Shown: positions 15,991-26,088 of the stretch, piece by piece
How positions within the stretch are numbered: the first letter of the stretch is position 1
Layout: each line of letters starts with the position of its first letter
NCBI GenBank assembly: GCA_035651655.1
Contig: DASRFG010000011.1
Span: 1-64,000 of the forward strand
Direction of reading: 5' to 3'
Length of the DNA stretch: 64,000 bases
DNA from: Terriglobales bacterium
GTDB lineage: Bacteria > Acidobacteriota > Terriglobia > Terriglobales > Acidobacteriaceae
Translations under genes and position numbers: made by a program
Notes under the pieces: model-generated
Seen by the model: only the letters and a program-made list of their open reading frames with translations
Database searches by the model: none
Told to the model about the DNA's origin: nothing

Positions 15991-17664
15991 ATGGTGCGGC
16001 TTGCTCTGCTGCTGGTATTCACGCTGGCGATTTCCTACGGCGTTTTCGCACAGGACCGGTCGTATGGTCGCTCGATGGTCATTACCGACCGCGGCATTAC
16101 CGCCACCAGTCATTTCCTTGCATCACAGGCGGGAGCGCAGATTCTCGCCCGGGGAGGATCTGCCATTGACGCTGCCATTGCCGCCAATGCAGTCCTCGGT
16201 GTCACCGAGCCTATGATGAATGGCATCGGTGGCGATCTCTTCCTTATTTATTGGGAGTCCAAGAGCGGCAAGCTCTACGGGTTGAATTCCAGCGGCTGGG
16301 CGCCCCGTGGTTTGACCATCGATTTTCTCAAGAAGCAGGGCATCACCTCCGTCCCCGAGGAAGGCATCCATAGCGTGACCGTCCCCGGCGCTGTAGACGG
16401 GTGGAGCGCAGCGCACCTGCGTTTCGGCCGCGTTCCATGGAAGGACCTGTTCTCTCCCGCGATTTTCTACGCGCAGCACGGCTATCCAGTTCCCGAGTTG
16501 ATCCATGGCTTCTGGGCAGAGGACGAACAGAAACTCGTGAAGAGCGAAGAGGCCCGCCGGATATTCCTTCCCGGCGGTAAGCCACCGGATATCGGCCAGA
16601 CGTTCTCCAATCCCGACCTTGCGAAGGCCTTGCAATTGATCGCCGAACAAGGCCGTGACGCCTTCTATAAAGGAGAGATCGCGCAAGCTATTCTGCAGAC
16701 TTCCGCCGCGCTTGGCGGGACCATGCAGGCCGACGATTTAGCGCAATTTTCCGCAGAGTGGGTGGATCCCATTTCCATCGATTACCGCGGTTGGAAGGTC
16801 TACGAGCTGCCTCCCAACGGGCAGGGGATGGCGGCTTTGGAAATGCTGAACATCATGGCCGCGTTTCAGCCGGACAAAGATGGCCCACAAGGAACCGCCG
16901 AGCTTCACAAAAAGATTGAAGCCATGAAGCTCGCGTACGCCGACCTTTATCGTTACAACGCCGACCCGCGCTTGGCCAAAGTGCCTGTCCACGGCCTGCT
17001 TTCGAAAGAGTACGCCCAACAGCGCGCGGCGCTTATTAACCCAGCCCACGCCAACTGTAGCCCGCCCAGCGGCACTCCTCCGCTTAGCGATACCACCTAT
17101 CTCGCAGCAGTGGACAAAGAAGGAAACATCGCTTCTCTCATCCAAAGCAACTACGCTTCTTTTGGCTCGGGCGTGGTAGTCAAGGGCATGGGATTTTTTC
17201 TACAAAATCGTGGCGCGCTCTTTTCGCTTGACGCCACCCATCCCAATGCGCTCGCGCCTCGTAAGCGCCCCTTTCATACCATCATTCCCGCGTTCATGGA
17301 ACGCGGAGACATGCACATCGGCTTTGGAATTATGGGTGGTCCCAATCAGCCATTGGCCCACGCACAATTTGTTTCCAATCTCGTGGATTACGGTATGAAC
17401 ATTCAAGCAGCACTTGAAGCTCCCAGATTTACCGTTGCCGGTGGCCACGTCAGCTGCGACATCTTGATCGAATCGAGAGTGAAGCCGCAGGTGATACAAC
17501 AACTCAGTTCCAAGGGACACAAGTTGCAAGTTCGCAAGGAATATTCCACCGCCATGGGGCGGGGCCAGGCCGTGCTCTACAACTCCGCAACCAAAATAAA
17601 CTTCGGTGCTTCCGATCCGCGCGCCGACGGGTCCGCCGAACCCGAACCACTTCCTCAACCTTAG
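15991..17664 (+). CDS. ggt: Gamma-glutamyltransferase
   Basis: A 557-residue Ntn-hydrolase that cleaves the gamma-glutamyl bond of glutathione and related peptides in the periplasm. A signal peptide is evident (VRLALLLVFTLAISYGVFAQ). Family motifs: ASQAGAQILARGGSAIDAAIA (about residues 44-64), EPMMNGIGGDLFL, VPGAVDGW, LPPNGQGMAALEML, and the autoprocessing site SDTTYLAAVDKEGN, with Thr368 as the predicted new N-terminal nucleophile. IMGGPNQPLAHAQFVSNLVDYG is also typical. The length is normal. It is followed 61 bp later by an IorAB-type pair on the same strand. Whether the true substrate is glutathione or a cephalosporin-like amide cannot be told. Confidence 0.9.
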   Translation: MVRLALLLVFTLAISYGVFAQDRSYGRSMVITDRGITATSHFLASQAGAQILARGGSAIDAAIAANAVLGVTEPMMNGIGGDLFLIYWESKSGKLYGLNSSGWAPRGLTIDFLKKQGITSVPEEGIHSVTVPGAVDGWSAAHLRFGRVPWKDLFSPAIFYAQHGYPVPELIHGFWAEDEQKLVKSEEARRIFLPGGKPPDIGQTFSNPDLAKALQLIAEQGRDAFYKGEIAQAILQTSAALGGTMQADDLAQFSAEWVDPISIDYRGWKVYELPPNGQGMAALEMLNIMAAFQPDKDGPQGTAELHKKIEAMKLAYADLYRYNADPRLAKVPVHGLLSKEYAQQRAALINPAHANCSPPSGTPPLSDTTYLAAVDKEGNIASLIQSNYASFGSGVVVKGMGFFLQNRGALFSLDATHPNALAPRKRPFHTIIPAFMERGDMHIGFGIMGGPNQPLAHAQFVSNLVDYGMNIQAALEAPRFTVAGGHVSCDILIESRVKPQVIQQLSSKGHKLQVRKEYSTAMGRGQAVLYNSATKINFGASDPRADGSAEPEPLPQP

Positions 17665-17725
17665 CGGGATGATTTCCTCTTACCGAGACTTTCGGTTACT
17701 ATGCTCTGAAATTTACTGACCGCTT

Positions 17726-18193
17726 ATGGCTGAAATAACTCTTCGCGTAAACGGAGTAGACCGCAAGGCCAATGTTCTGGAGAACACGCCCCTTCTCTGG
17801 GTAATCCGCGACACGCTCAGCCTCACGGGCACCAAGTACGGCTGCGGCGCAGGTCTATGCGGCGCCTGCACAGTTCATGTGGATGGGGCTCCCGTCCGCT
17901 CGTGCTCTACTCCCGCCAAGCAGGTGGCCGGGAAGGCGATCACCACCATCGAGGGTCTGTCGGAGAATAGTACGCACCCATTGCAGCAGGCGTGGATCGC
18001 AGAAGATGTTCCGCAGTGTGGCTATTGTCAGTCCGGTCAGATCATGGCCGCCGCAGCCCTTCTCGCCAAGCACCCGAATCCTTCTGACGATGAAATCACC
18101 CAAGCCATGACTGGAAACCTCTGCCGCTGTGGCACCTACGATCGCATTCGTCGCGCCATCCATCGCGCTGCGAATTCCGGAGGCGCGCGATGA
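17726..18193 (+). CDS. (2Fe-2S)-binding subunit of a molybdenum hydroxylase, IorA-like
   Basis: A 155-residue electron-transfer subunit with two [2Fe-2S] clusters. The plant-type ferredoxin cluster is held by Cys40, Cys45, Cys48 and Cys60 ([17 protein letters not shown]); the second, in the four-helix domain, by Cys98, Cys101 (CGYCQSGQ), Cys133 and Cys135 ([11 protein letters not shown]). It passes electrons from the molybdopterin subunit encoded next (4-nt ATGA overlap). Homologous small subunits belong to isoquinoline 1-oxidoreductase and related aldehyde or N-heterocycle dehydrogenases. Confidence 0.93.
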   Translation: MAEITLRVNGVDRKANVLENTPLLWVIRDTLSLTGTKYGCGAGLCGACTVHVDGAPVRSCSTPAKQVAGKAITTIEGLSENSTHPLQQAWIAEDVPQCGYCQSGQIMAAAALLAKHPNPSDDEITQAMTGNLCRCGTYDRIRRAIHRAANSGGAR

Positions 18194-20310
18194 GCCCCGT
18201 ATCCCGTCGCGAGTTCGTGGTCGGCACGGTTGCAGCCGGCGCCGGTCTAGTCGTGGGTTTTTATCTGCCCCATGGAACATTCGGCAGCAGCAGCAAGAGC
18301 TTTGCCCCCAACGCCTATCTCCGAATTGCTCCTGACGACAAAGTCACTGTGGTCGTCACTCGCTCTGAGATGGGACAGGGCGTACGCACCGCCCTCCCCA
18401 TGATCCTTGCCGAAGAACTCGAAGCCGATTGGTCGAAGATCAACTTTGAGCAAGCTGGCGCAAGCACGTTATACGGCGATCAGAGCACAGGGGGCAGCGC
18501 CAGCGTGCGCACCACTTGGGATCCCTTGCGCAAGGCCGGGGCTGCCGCCCGCGAGATGCTGATCTCTGCCGCTGCACTTGAGTGGGGAGTTCCGCGCTCC
18601 GGCTGCAAGGCGGAGAACGGGAGCGTGGTCCACGCTGCGTCCGGTCGCCGCGCCAGCTACGGTCGGCTTACCCATCGCGCTGCAACCCTTCCGGTACCTA
18701 CCGATCCTCCGCTGAAAAACGCCAAAGATTACAAGATTATCGGCACGCGCAGACTGCGCCTGGACACTGCGCCCAAGATAAACGGCACCGCCGGTTACGG
18801 TATTGATTTCCGCCTGCCCAATATGAAATACGCCGTGCTCGCGCGTTGTCCCGTAATTGGCGGTAAAGTTTCTAAGTTCGACGATGGCGAGACGCGGAAA
18901 ATTTCCGGCGTGACCCACGTGACCAAAATCGGCGACTCCTCGATCGTCATCGTCGCCGACAATGTGTGGTCCGCGATGGAAGGCCGCAGGGTCCTCAATG
19001 TCACCTGGGACGAAGGCCCGAACAAAGACCTGAACTCCGCCGCCATCACTCAATCGCTTCACCAAGCCGCTAGTAAGAAAGGAGCGACCCTCTACTCTGC
19101 GGGCGATGTTTCCAAAGCCCACGGACGTCGCATCGAAGCGGTATACGAACTGCCTATGATGGCGCACGCGCCCATGGAGCCAGGCAACTGCGTGGCAAAT
19201 TATCAGGCCTCGCGCTGCGAGATTTGGGCGCCAACGCAGGTTCCGCAAGATGTCCGCGATTCCGTCGCTCAGGCTGTCGGCCTTGAATCCGATCAGGTAA
19301 AGGTGAACATCACCTTGTTAGGTGGCGGTTTCGGTCGTCGGCTTGAGCACGATTACGCCGTGGAAGCTGCCTTAGTGTCGAAAGCCATCAACGCTCCGGT
19401 GCAGGTGCAATGGACGCGCGAAGATGACATGCGCAACTCCACTTATCGTCCTGCCAGCTACCACATGCTCAGCGCCGTGCTCGACGGCTCTGGCTGGCCG
19501 ACAGCATTTACGCATCGCCTGATTGCACCATCCATCAATGGCCAGAAGGGAACACCGCTGGATGGTGGCATTGATCCCGACCTGAAAGACGAAGCCGCAT
19601 TCCTGTACCCGATCCCAAACGTCAACCTTGAATACGTACAGCTTGATACGCCGGTGCCGCTGGGCTGGATGCGCGCAGTCTACGCCTTGCAGGCTGCCTT
19701 TGCTACGGAAAGTTTCATTGACGAGCTCGCCCATGCAGCCAACAAAGATCCGCTTGATTATCGTCTCCACTTGCTTGCGCAAGATCACGACATTCAATTC
19801 TGGGACACGCACTGGCGTACCGATCGTTTACGCGGTGTTCTCAAGCTTGCGGCGGAAAAGGCTAATTGGAGCAAACCGCTGCAGGCAGGCCGCTATCGCG
19901 GGATTGCCGCCTTCGGCTGCTTCAGCAGCTATGTGGCTGAGGTAGTTGAGATCACAATGGACAACGATCAACCGCGCGTGCAGCGAGTGGTAGCGGCGAT
20001 TGATTGCGGCCAGGTCATGAATCCCAATACGTTAGAGCAGCAGATTAATGGTGCGATCATTTACGGACTCGCCAACGCGCTGCGCGCGAAGATCACAATC
20101 GAAAAAGGCCGTGTGGTTCAGGGCAACTTCGACGATTACGCTCCCATTCGCATGAACGAGGCGCCCGCCCTGGAAGCCTATTTCGTGCAGAGCTCTGAAA
20201 GTCCTACCGGAGCAGGTGAGCCGCCTCTTCCGCCGCTGGCCCCCGCTATCTGCGGCGCAATGTTCGCAGCAACTAAAAAACGCGTGCGCTCGTTACCCAT
20301 AACTGCCTAG
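18190..20310 (+). CDS. Xanthine dehydrogenase-family molybdopterin subunit, IorB-like
   Basis: A 706-residue catalytic subunit that hydroxylates an aldehyde or N-heterocycle with water at a molybdenum cofactor. A Tat signal is present ([20 protein letters not shown]), in keeping with periplasmic IorB-type enzymes. Motifs include [54 protein letters not shown] and, near the end, [20 protein letters not shown] with the conserved GxGE glutamate. It starts in the ATGA overlap with the 2Fe-2S subunit gene and ends 12 bp from a convergent gene. The exact substrate is unknown. Confidence 0.92.
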   Translation: MSPVSRREFVVGTVAAGAGLVVGFYLPHGTFGSSSKSFAPNAYLRIAPDDKVTVVVTRSEMGQGVRTALPMILAEELEADWSKINFEQAGASTLYGDQSTGGSASVRTTWDPLRKAGAAAREMLISAAALEWGVPRSGCKAENGSVVHAASGRRASYGRLTHRAATLPVPTDPPLKNAKDYKIIGTRRLRLDTAPKINGTAGYGIDFRLPNMKYAVLARCPVIGGKVSKFDDGETRKISGVTHVTKIGDSSIVIVADNVWSAMEGRRVLNVTWDEGPNKDLNSAAITQSLHQAASKKGATLYSAGDVSKAHGRRIEAVYELPMMAHAPMEPGNCVANYQASRCEIWAPTQVPQDVRDSVAQAVGLESDQVKVNITLLGGGFGRRLEHDYAVEAALVSKAINAPVQVQWTREDDMRNSTYRPASYHMLSAVLDGSGWPTAFTHRLIAPSINGQKGTPLDGGIDPDLKDEAAFLYPIPNVNLEYVQLDTPVPLGWMRAVYALQAAFATESFIDELAHAANKDPLDYRLHLLAQDHDIQFWDTHWRTDRLRGVLKLAAEKANWSKPLQAGRYRGIAAFGCFSSYVAEVVEITMDNDQPRVQRVVAAIDCGQVMNPNTLEQQINGAIIYGLANALRAKITIEKGRVVQGNFDDYAPIRMNEAPALEAYFVQSSESPTGAGEPPLPPLAPAICGAMFAATKKRVRSLPITA

Positions 20311-20322
20311 CTTCAATTCCCG

Positions 20323-22626
20323 CTACAGCAGCCCATAAACCACTAATTGAGTTTTCGTTCCCACATAAACGCGGCCATTGGCGACCGTAGGTGGAGCGAA
20401 GCGCACCGCCGTGCCAAGTGTGTCGCGCGTACCAGCTTGGTTGCTGTTGTAAAGCTCGGTGGCAAGGTTCGTAGCATCATATGCGTGCAATATGCCCGCC
20501 CGCTCAATGATCCACACAATGCCATTGGTGTCGCCGCTGGATGAAATGGTCGGAGTCGCGCCCGGAATTCCATAAGTGGTCGCCGATTGTGATTCAGGCG
20601 AAGTTGACAGCATCCCTCCGGTTAAGGTGTAGGCCTTGGCAAAGTCCGCCACTCCCACGTAATAAACTCGGTTTTGCCAATAAGATGGTACGCAGAAGCT
20701 GTTGTCCGAATCGGAACTGCCGAGCGCGTGGGCGATCTCTTGCACCACATTGTCGCCCGAGGTGCTGTAATGACCCATATTGTCACGGTCGATAAGGTAG
20801 ATTTTTCCTTCCTTGCCCGCGCTGGTAAGAAGGTGCGGATGTGCTCCGGGCTGGTCGGGCAGCAACAAAGGACCTCCCGATCCAAGGTCAACATCATGGC
20901 TCGAGAGCAGTTGTTGGTTGAACGGCGTAAAGAAGTCGGCCACTGCGAGCCCACCCCCGCCCAGCGTCAATTTGAAGAAACTGTCGCCATAATCCGGACC
21001 ACCCTCCGCCGTACCATTGCCACTCAGGCCATAGATGGCGCCGGCGTTGTCCGCCGCCAGTCCGCCCCCACCTTGCCAGATGCCGCCATCTTGACCGTTT
21101 GGGGTGTCGTTCCAAATTCCTACTTGATTCAAGCTGGCCGCGTCGTACGCAAATACCCAACCGTGGTAAGGTCCGTTGTCGCCGTGAGAGGCAAAGGCAA
21201 TATAGATGGTGCCATTCACCAGCAGCAGCGCCGACCGCTGTAGCTCGATCTTGGCCTGGAATGGCACATTGCCGGCGCCATCATTTCCCACTCCCGTGCC
21301 CGGAACGGATCCGGAGATAGTTACCGGACCCCCGAATTTCTCCGTCCCAGAGGTGATGTCTAATGCGTGTAACCGTTGGAAGTAGGCGCCATTTTCTTTG
21401 GTGAATGCCTCCACGTAGATGGTCCCAGTGTTGGGATCAATAACCGGTGTGGAAGTAATTCCGATCTCCGGGAAAATCGTGCTTCCCACGTCTCCTGTCG
21501 GTACCGTCGTGATTCCCGCCGCGGGATTTGTGAAGTTTACCTGCCAAAGTGGGGCCGTGGTATGGCCGTCTGCATCGAATGCGTACACACTGGCATGTTC
21601 CGTTGCCACGTACACGACGTTATGTGTACCTTGTCCAGCAATGGTCACTCCTGGGACGTAAAGCGGCTGCCCATAAATGTATCCATCCACGCTGAAACTG
21701 AATTTCTTCCCAAACTGCGTCTTATTAACATTCGCGGGGGTCAATACTCCCTCGTTCACATTTTGTCCCGTACGCGCGTTGTCATACTTGTAAGTGAACA
21801 TTCCGCCCAGCTGTGGCACCGGGGCATTTACATTTACCGTGGCCCAGGCGTTGGCTGTATGCGAGCCATCTGTTGCTGTAATGGTGTAAATCGTTGTTGA
21901 ACTGGGGGAAACCGTCACCGAGCCCGATGGCACTGCAACTCGGCCAACTCCTTGATCAATGGTCAACGACACTGCGTTCGCAGATGTCCAGCTTAGGGTC
22001 GAGCTTTGTCCCTGGTCGATACTGCTTGGGTTTGCGCTCAAAGCTACGGTCGGTGGGGGCGCTGGTGGGGAGACCTTAACCGTTGCCGAAGCGGTCATTG
22101 TAGCGCCGTTGAAATTGGCAGTGCCTGTATACGTTGTGGTTGCCGCTGGTGTGACTCTTACGGAACCCGCTGCGCCAAATGATCCCAGGCCGTTGTCGAT
22201 GCTTACTGAATTTGCTCCCGGCGCGGAAAAGGTCAACGTAGAGGACTGACCCTGCGTGATTGCGGTTGGATTGGCGCTGAGCTGAAACCCCTGCAGTCCA
22301 CCCACGCTCACCGTCACCGCTGCTTGCACCGTTCCGCCCGGGCCCTTTGCGGTGCCGTGATAGGTAGTTGTCACCGGAGGCGTTTCGTCCTTGGAACCGG
22401 AAACTGCAACCTTCCCAATACCATTGTCGAAGGTCACGGAGGTCGCGTTCGTCGAGGTCCATGTCAGCGTGGTACCCGTGCCCAGAATGACGGCTGTGGG
22501 CTGCGCTGTCAGGGTCAAAGTTGGGGCTGGTTGCGGGCCTGGCCCGGGTAGCGGGCTGTTCGACTTCGCTCCAGAACACGCCATTAAGGCAACAATGAGC
22601 AGCAGGGCGGGGGCAGATTTGAACAT
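20323..22626 (-). CDS. Lipoprotein with three Ig-like repeats and a PQQ-type beta-propeller
   Basis: A 767-residue surface or periplasmic lipoprotein. The signal ends in a lipobox (LLIVALMACSG). Three related repeats of about 85-90 residues follow, each with a P.[AS].[ST]QGQSS/T[LT]-type strand and a SV[ST]IDNG.G element, an Ig-like fold common in Acidobacteria. The C-terminal half (from about residue 285) is a quinoprotein-like beta-propeller: YIYGQPLYVPGV, HNVVYVATEHASVYAFDAD, TGTIYVEAFT, KIYLIDRDNMGHY. I prefer the ATG at 22626 over the GTG at 22647. No quinone-binding residues are evident, so an adhesion or polymer-binding role is as likely as catalysis. Confidence 0.8.
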   Translation of the reverse strand: MFKSAPALLLIVALMACSGAKSNSPLPGPGPQPAPTLTLTAQPTAVILGTGTTLTWTSTNATSVTFDNGIGKVAVSGSKDETPPVTTTYHGTAKGPGGTVQAAVTVSVGGLQGFQLSANPTAITQGQSSTLTFSAPGANSVSIDNGLGSFGAAGSVRVTPAATTTYTGTANFNGATMTASATVKVSPPAPPPTVALSANPSSIDQGQSSTLSWTSANAVSLTIDQGVGRVAVPSGSVTVSPSSTTIYTITATDGSHTANAWATVNVNAPVPQLGGMFTYKYDNARTGQNVNEGVLTPANVNKTQFGKKFSFSVDGYIYGQPLYVPGVTIAGQGTHNVVYVATEHASVYAFDADGHTTAPLWQVNFTNPAAGITTVPTGDVGSTIFPEIGITSTPVIDPNTGTIYVEAFTKENGAYFQRLHALDITSGTEKFGGPVTISGSVPGTGVGNDGAGNVPFQAKIELQRSALLLVNGTIYIAFASHGDNGPYHGWVFAYDAASLNQVGIWNDTPNGQDGGIWQGGGGLAADNAGAIYGLSGNGTAEGGPDYGDSFFKLTLGGGGLAVADFFTPFNQQLLSSHDVDLGSGGPLLLPDQPGAHPHLLTSAGKEGKIYLIDRDNMGHYSTSGDNVVQEIAHALGSSDSDNSFCVPSYWQNRVYYVGVADFAKAYTLTGGMLSTSPESQSATTYGIPGATPTISSSGDTNGIVWIIERAGILHAYDATNLATELYNSNQAGTRDTLGTAVRFAPPTVANGRVYVGTKTQLVVYGLL

Positions 22627-22837
22627 GACTCTCGGATTAAACTCCACTGGTGATTGGCGGCTCTCGATGGGTACCTGGTCGGCTCTTGCGAGCTGCTGCT
22701 GCTGAGAGAAGGGATGTGTCAGGTGCTCGCCTGGGTTGCTTTCGACGCGAGCATCTGTTCTACAAAGATTACTTAATTAAAGGGAGTTGGGCGTTGGAAC
22801 TAGGGCAAATTGCTTGCCTGTCGTGCTATACGGGGAT

Positions 22838-23643
22838 CTAGTGTTCGGCGGGTCTTTTATTATCCGTTATGTGAGACGGGGATGGCACAGCAGGTGCGGC
22901 TGGTTCATCGGGTGCAGCATCGCTGCTCACTACATATTGGACGATAACAGAAATGCGGCGGTTCGATGGATCGAGCGGATCTTTCGGACTGCGTAATCTC
23001 TGGTCAGCGTAACCTCTTACCTGCGTGACCTGGTCCTGCCTGAGTCCCACTTGCTGCATCAATCGTCGGGCTGCGTTCGCACGGTCAGTCGAAAGCTCCC
23101 AATTACCGTATCCTCCCGGCCGGGCGAAGGGCTTGGAATCTGTGTGTCCCTCGATGGACACCTTGTTTGGCAGTTTTCCCAGCTCTTGAGCGAGCATGTT
23201 CAGCAATTCCTTGCCGCTTTCATTGGGCAGACTATTCCCCGTCTCGAAAAATGTTCCGCTGGCGGATTCCAGTAGCTCTATGCGCAATCCTTCGGCGGTT
23301 ATCGTCATTTCTATGTGGTCCTTTAATTTGTCCAGATTTGCCGCGCGACGGACCGCGGTCTGCAATTCGTCCTTAAGCTGGACATGTCCTCCTTGGTCAA
23401 GATGACGTTCTCACCAGAGCCGGTCTGGTCTGTTCCAACTTTATTGGAGGTTCCGGTTGGATCTTTGAAGTACCCGCCGACTGCTTCGCGAATTTGTTTG
23501 CTGCTATTCATCAGCCAGAGCACGATGAATAAGGCCATCATGGCGGTGACGAAATCTGCGTAGGCGACCTTCCACGCTCCCCCGTGATGTCCGCCGTGGC
23601 CGGCTTTCTTCTTGATGACGATAATCGGACGTGCTCGATCCAT
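22838..23643 (-). pseudogene. motB: Flagellar motor stator protein MotB, split by a frameshift
   Basis: The N-terminal part (start ATG 23643, two nt after the motA stop) gives MDRARPIIVIKKKAGHGG, then GAWKVAYADFVTAMMALFIVLWLMNSS, the MotB membrane helix with the proton-binding Asp in YADF. That frame ends at about 23325. The OmpA-like peptidoglycan-binding half continues in another frame (IEGHTDSKPFARPGGYGNWELSTDRA) to 22838. At about 23370-23375, TTAAGG reads in frame across the break if one A is added (SLKDELQTAVRRAANLD). The repaired protein would be about 268 residues, normal for MotB. A real 1-nt deletion, an assembly error or recoding are all possible. Confidence 0.85.
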
Positions 23644-23645
23644 TA

Positions 23646-24569
23646 TTACTCCGCCTTGCCCGCCGCTGCGGCCGCGGCTGCCGGTGGTTCTGACCCCTCC
23701 GTCGCGGCTGCACCTGCCGCGGGGGTTTTGCACGCCGACTCAAGTTCCTGAAATGTAGGTCGCACATGTCCGGGGACAGCTCGGCGCGCCATCTCCACCG
23801 CCATGATGGGGGGCGTTCCCTTCATGAACGAGATCATTACCACACGCAGGACGTGATAGTAGGCGTGCTCATCATCCGCAGTTTTTGACATGTTGCTGGC
23901 CAGCGGTCCGACTAATCCGTAGCACAAAAGAATCCCGAGAAATGTTCCCACCAGGGCCGCGGCGACCTTATGTCCTATCTCCTCCGGTGGCCCCCCAAGC
24001 GCTCCCATAGTGATGACTACTCCCAACACTGCAGCCACAATACCGAGTCCTGGCAACGAATCGGCCGTAGTGCTCAAGGCCGCGATCGGTTGCGTGGCCC
24101 CATGATGATGAACTTCCATGTCTGCCTCTACCATCTGATCTACGTCGAAAGGTTCTACTCCTCCGCTAACGGCCATGCGCATGGTGTCGCATACAAAATC
24201 TCGTGCGTGATGCTCTTTAAGAAAAGCCGGATACTTAGTAAAAACCAAGCTCTTGGCTGGATCCTCAACATCAGCTTCTAGCGCTACCAGGCCTTCTTTT
24301 CGCGCCTTATTCAGGAGTTCATACATCATCTTCAAACTTTCCACGTAGCGTGACTTAGTGAACTGCGGAGCCCCAAATACACCAGTTATTCCGCCAACGA
24401 TTTTCTTCAGGATGTATAGCGGATTCGCGATCAGCACGGTTCCCGCCGCCGCGCCTCCAATGATGAGCAGCTCGGCGGGCTGTACGAGGACCTGCATGTG
24501 GCCGTGCTCCATCAAATAGCCGCCGACCACGGCGCCAAACACCACGACGATGCCAATAATTACAAACAT
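23646..24569 (-). CDS. motA: Flagellar motor stator protein MotA
   Basis: A 307-residue inner-membrane stator subunit; with MotB it forms the ion channel that drives flagellar rotation. Four membrane segments are visible: MFVIIGIVVVFGAVVGGYLM, PAELLIIGGAAAGTVLIA, GLGIVAAVLGVVITMGAL and VAAALVGTFLGILLCYGLVGP. The cytoplasmic loop carries the charged torque-generating region between helices 2 and 3. The proton-pathway proline is in SLPGLGIVAAVLG. The end bears an odd Ala/Glu/Pro-rich tail (AAGAAATEGSEPPAAAAAAA). It is upstream of motB with a 2-nt gap; the PAS-GGDEF gene may begin the same transcript. Confidence 0.92.
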   Translation of the reverse strand: MFVIIGIVVVFGAVVGGYLMEHGHMQVLVQPAELLIIGGAAAGTVLIANPLYILKKIVGGITGVFGAPQFTKSRYVESLKMMYELLNKARKEGLVALEADVEDPAKSLVFTKYPAFLKEHHARDFVCDTMRMAVSGGVEPFDVDQMVEADMEVHHHGATQPIAALSTTADSLPGLGIVAAVLGVVITMGALGGPPEEIGHKVAAALVGTFLGILLCYGLVGPLASNMSKTADDEHAYYHVLRVVMISFMKGTPPIMAVEMARRAVPGHVRPTFQELESACKTPAAGAAATEGSEPPAAAAAAAGKAE

Positions 24570-24613
24570 AGAATGTCAGCGCTAAGTTGATTTCAGGGCT
24601 TCTCAGCCATCGG

Positions 24614-25501
24614 TTAATCGGGATTGGTAACGACTGCTTCTAAACATTCTTCTGCTCTCGCCATCAGTGTGCTGATCGAGTCTCCTTTCTGGGCGGTCGC
24701 TCCCGCCACCGATACCGTTGGCGAAAGTTGGTCTCCCCACCATTCGATAGAAACGGAACCGGCAATTCTCTGTACGCGCTTACTCAGTTCCTCCACTGGC
24801 GACGGCATGCACTCCGGGAGGATGGCCAAGAGAGTTTCTTTGTCCCAGCGTCCTACAATGTCGGTTCCTCGAAGTGAATTCTTGAGGGTTTGAGCCACGG
24901 CCCGCAGCATAGTGTCCGCAGCATCCGGCCCGTGGGCGAGCTTAAACTCATTCAATTGATCTACCCGCACTAGCAACAAACCGAACGGCTGTTGTTGTTC
25001 GGTAAGTGATGCAAGCATCTCCTCGAGCGTGGACTGAAGAGACTCATGATTCGGAACATCAGTAGTTTCGTCTATACAGGCTTCGATCATACGATCGCCC
25101 TGCCTGCGATTCTGGGTCCGCATTCGCAGCTCATCGAAGCTTTCCGCGGCGCCAATAATCACTCCCCGGCCATCCCGAATGGGAACTGTCCTGACTTGCA
25201 CCAGGATTCTGTGCCCGGCTCGGTGGCGTATGTAAACCATTGTGTTTCTCGGCTGCCCGTCGTGGATGGTGTCGGCCACCGGGCATGTGGGAGCACAAAC
25301 AACGCTTCCGTTCTCAGTGCCTTGCACCAGAATGTCGTCTCGGCAGGCCCGCCCCACTACATCTTGCCGCAAATACCCCGTGATTCTTTCGGCGCCGTCA
25401 TTCCAAAACGCGATCTTCTTGTTGCGATCTACGAAATACACTCCGGTGGGCAACGCTTCCAGAACTGCCCTGAAGATTTCAGCCTGCTCTAACCCGGACA
25501 T
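24614..25501 (-). CDS. PAS domain protein with degenerate GGDEF domain
   Basis: A 295-residue soluble protein. Residues about 8-125 form a PAS sensor domain (AVLEALPTGVYFVDRNKKIAFWNDGAERITGY) with two or three cysteines in VCAPTCP, seen in a PAS subgroup. Residues about 150-290 have the fold of a diguanylate cyclase domain, but the GGDEF signature reads DKETL in VGRWDKETLLAILP, so cyclase activity is not expected. It could bind c-di-GMP or GTP, or only protein partners. Its position in front of motAB suggests control of motility, which is inference. Confidence 0.8.
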   Translation of the reverse strand: MSGLEQAEIFRAVLEALPTGVYFVDRNKKIAFWNDGAERITGYLRQDVVGRACRDDILVQGTENGSVVCAPTCPVADTIHDGQPRNTMVYIRHRAGHRILVQVRTVPIRDGRGVIIGAAESFDELRMRTQNRRQGDRMIEACIDETTDVPNHESLQSTLEEMLASLTEQQQPFGLLLVRVDQLNEFKLAHGPDAADTMLRAVAQTLKNSLRGTDIVGRWDKETLLAILPECMPSPVEELSKRVQRIAGSVSIEWWGDQLSPTVSVAGATAQKGDSISTLMARAEECLEAVVTNPD

Positions 25502-25637
25502 TTAGACACAACTTCCTGGGTCTCCGGAGGGAGAACCCTAATGTCTTTTCGACTGAAAGGAAGTAAGACTTTAGAAGGGACACTTGGCCTCTGTACTAAC
25601 GAGCGTGCTAGTCTTATTCATAGCGCCACTTATCCTC

Positions 25638-25646
25638 TGATACAAT
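25638..25646 (+). promoter_or_regulatory. Extended -10 promoter element
   Basis: TGATACAAT is a near-consensus extended -10. It would start transcription near 25653, giving a leader of about 45 nt before the ATG at 25698. No good -35 is visible, as is usual for extended -10 promoters. Confidence 0.45.
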
Positions 25647-25697
25647 CGTTTGTCTTTTGCTGCTGAGAATATCTGCGCCGCAGAACGGAGAAAGAAC

Positions 25698-26069
25698 ATG
25701 GCGAACTTCGTACGAGTAGTAACCCAATTACAAGCGGAACGAGGGCGTTTGGAGCAGGACCTCCGCAAGTTGGTACAGGCAATTACTGCACTTACCGGAA
25801 GCACGGTGAATAGCACTGTGCGGGGACGGAGCAGCAGAGTGAGCGGCACGCGTTCAAGATTGTCTGCCGCAGCTCGCGAAAGAATCGCCGCCGCTCAACG
25901 TGCCCGCTGGGCAAAGGTTCGCGCCACCACCAAAGCACAGAAGCCGAAGCGTACTCTTTCTTCAGCGGCGCGCAATAGAATCGCAGCCGCCCAGCGTGCC
26001 CGTTGGGCTAAAGTTCGGCAACAGAAACTGCGCAAAGAGCCGGCATCTCAGCAAAAGAAAGCGGCCTAG
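25698..26069 (+). CDS. Small basic protein with two AAQRARWAK repeats
   Basis: A 123-residue, strongly basic protein. The N-terminus is a predicted coiled coil (VTQLQAERGRLEQDLRKLVQAI), followed by a low-complexity basic linker and two near-identical modules, LSAAARERIAAAQRARWAKVR and LSSAARNRIAAAQRARWAKVR, then a Lys-rich tail. The AAARxRIAAAQRxRWAK module recurs in acidobacterial and other bacterial proteins and resembles short nucleic-acid-binding tails; together with the coiled coil this suggests a small nucleoid-associated or histone-like protein. That is inference. The ATG at 25698 has GGAG 8-9 nt upstream. Divergent from the PAS-GGDEF gene. Confidence 0.75.
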   Translation: MANFVRVVTQLQAERGRLEQDLRKLVQAITALTGSTVNSTVRGRSSRVSGTRSRLSAAARERIAAAQRARWAKVRATTKAQKPKRTLSSAARNRIAAAQRARWAKVRQQKLRKEPASQQKKAA

Positions 26070-26088
26070 AAAAGCGCATGGTCCTGCT

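Noticed and set aside
23323-23400. Programmed -1 frameshift in motB
   Set aside because: The sequence at the break is not an X XXY YYZ slippery heptamer and I see no stimulatory hairpin; a deletion or error is simpler.
24614-25501. Active diguanylate cyclase
   Set aside because: The GGDEF signature is DKETL, so catalytic glycines and acids are lost.
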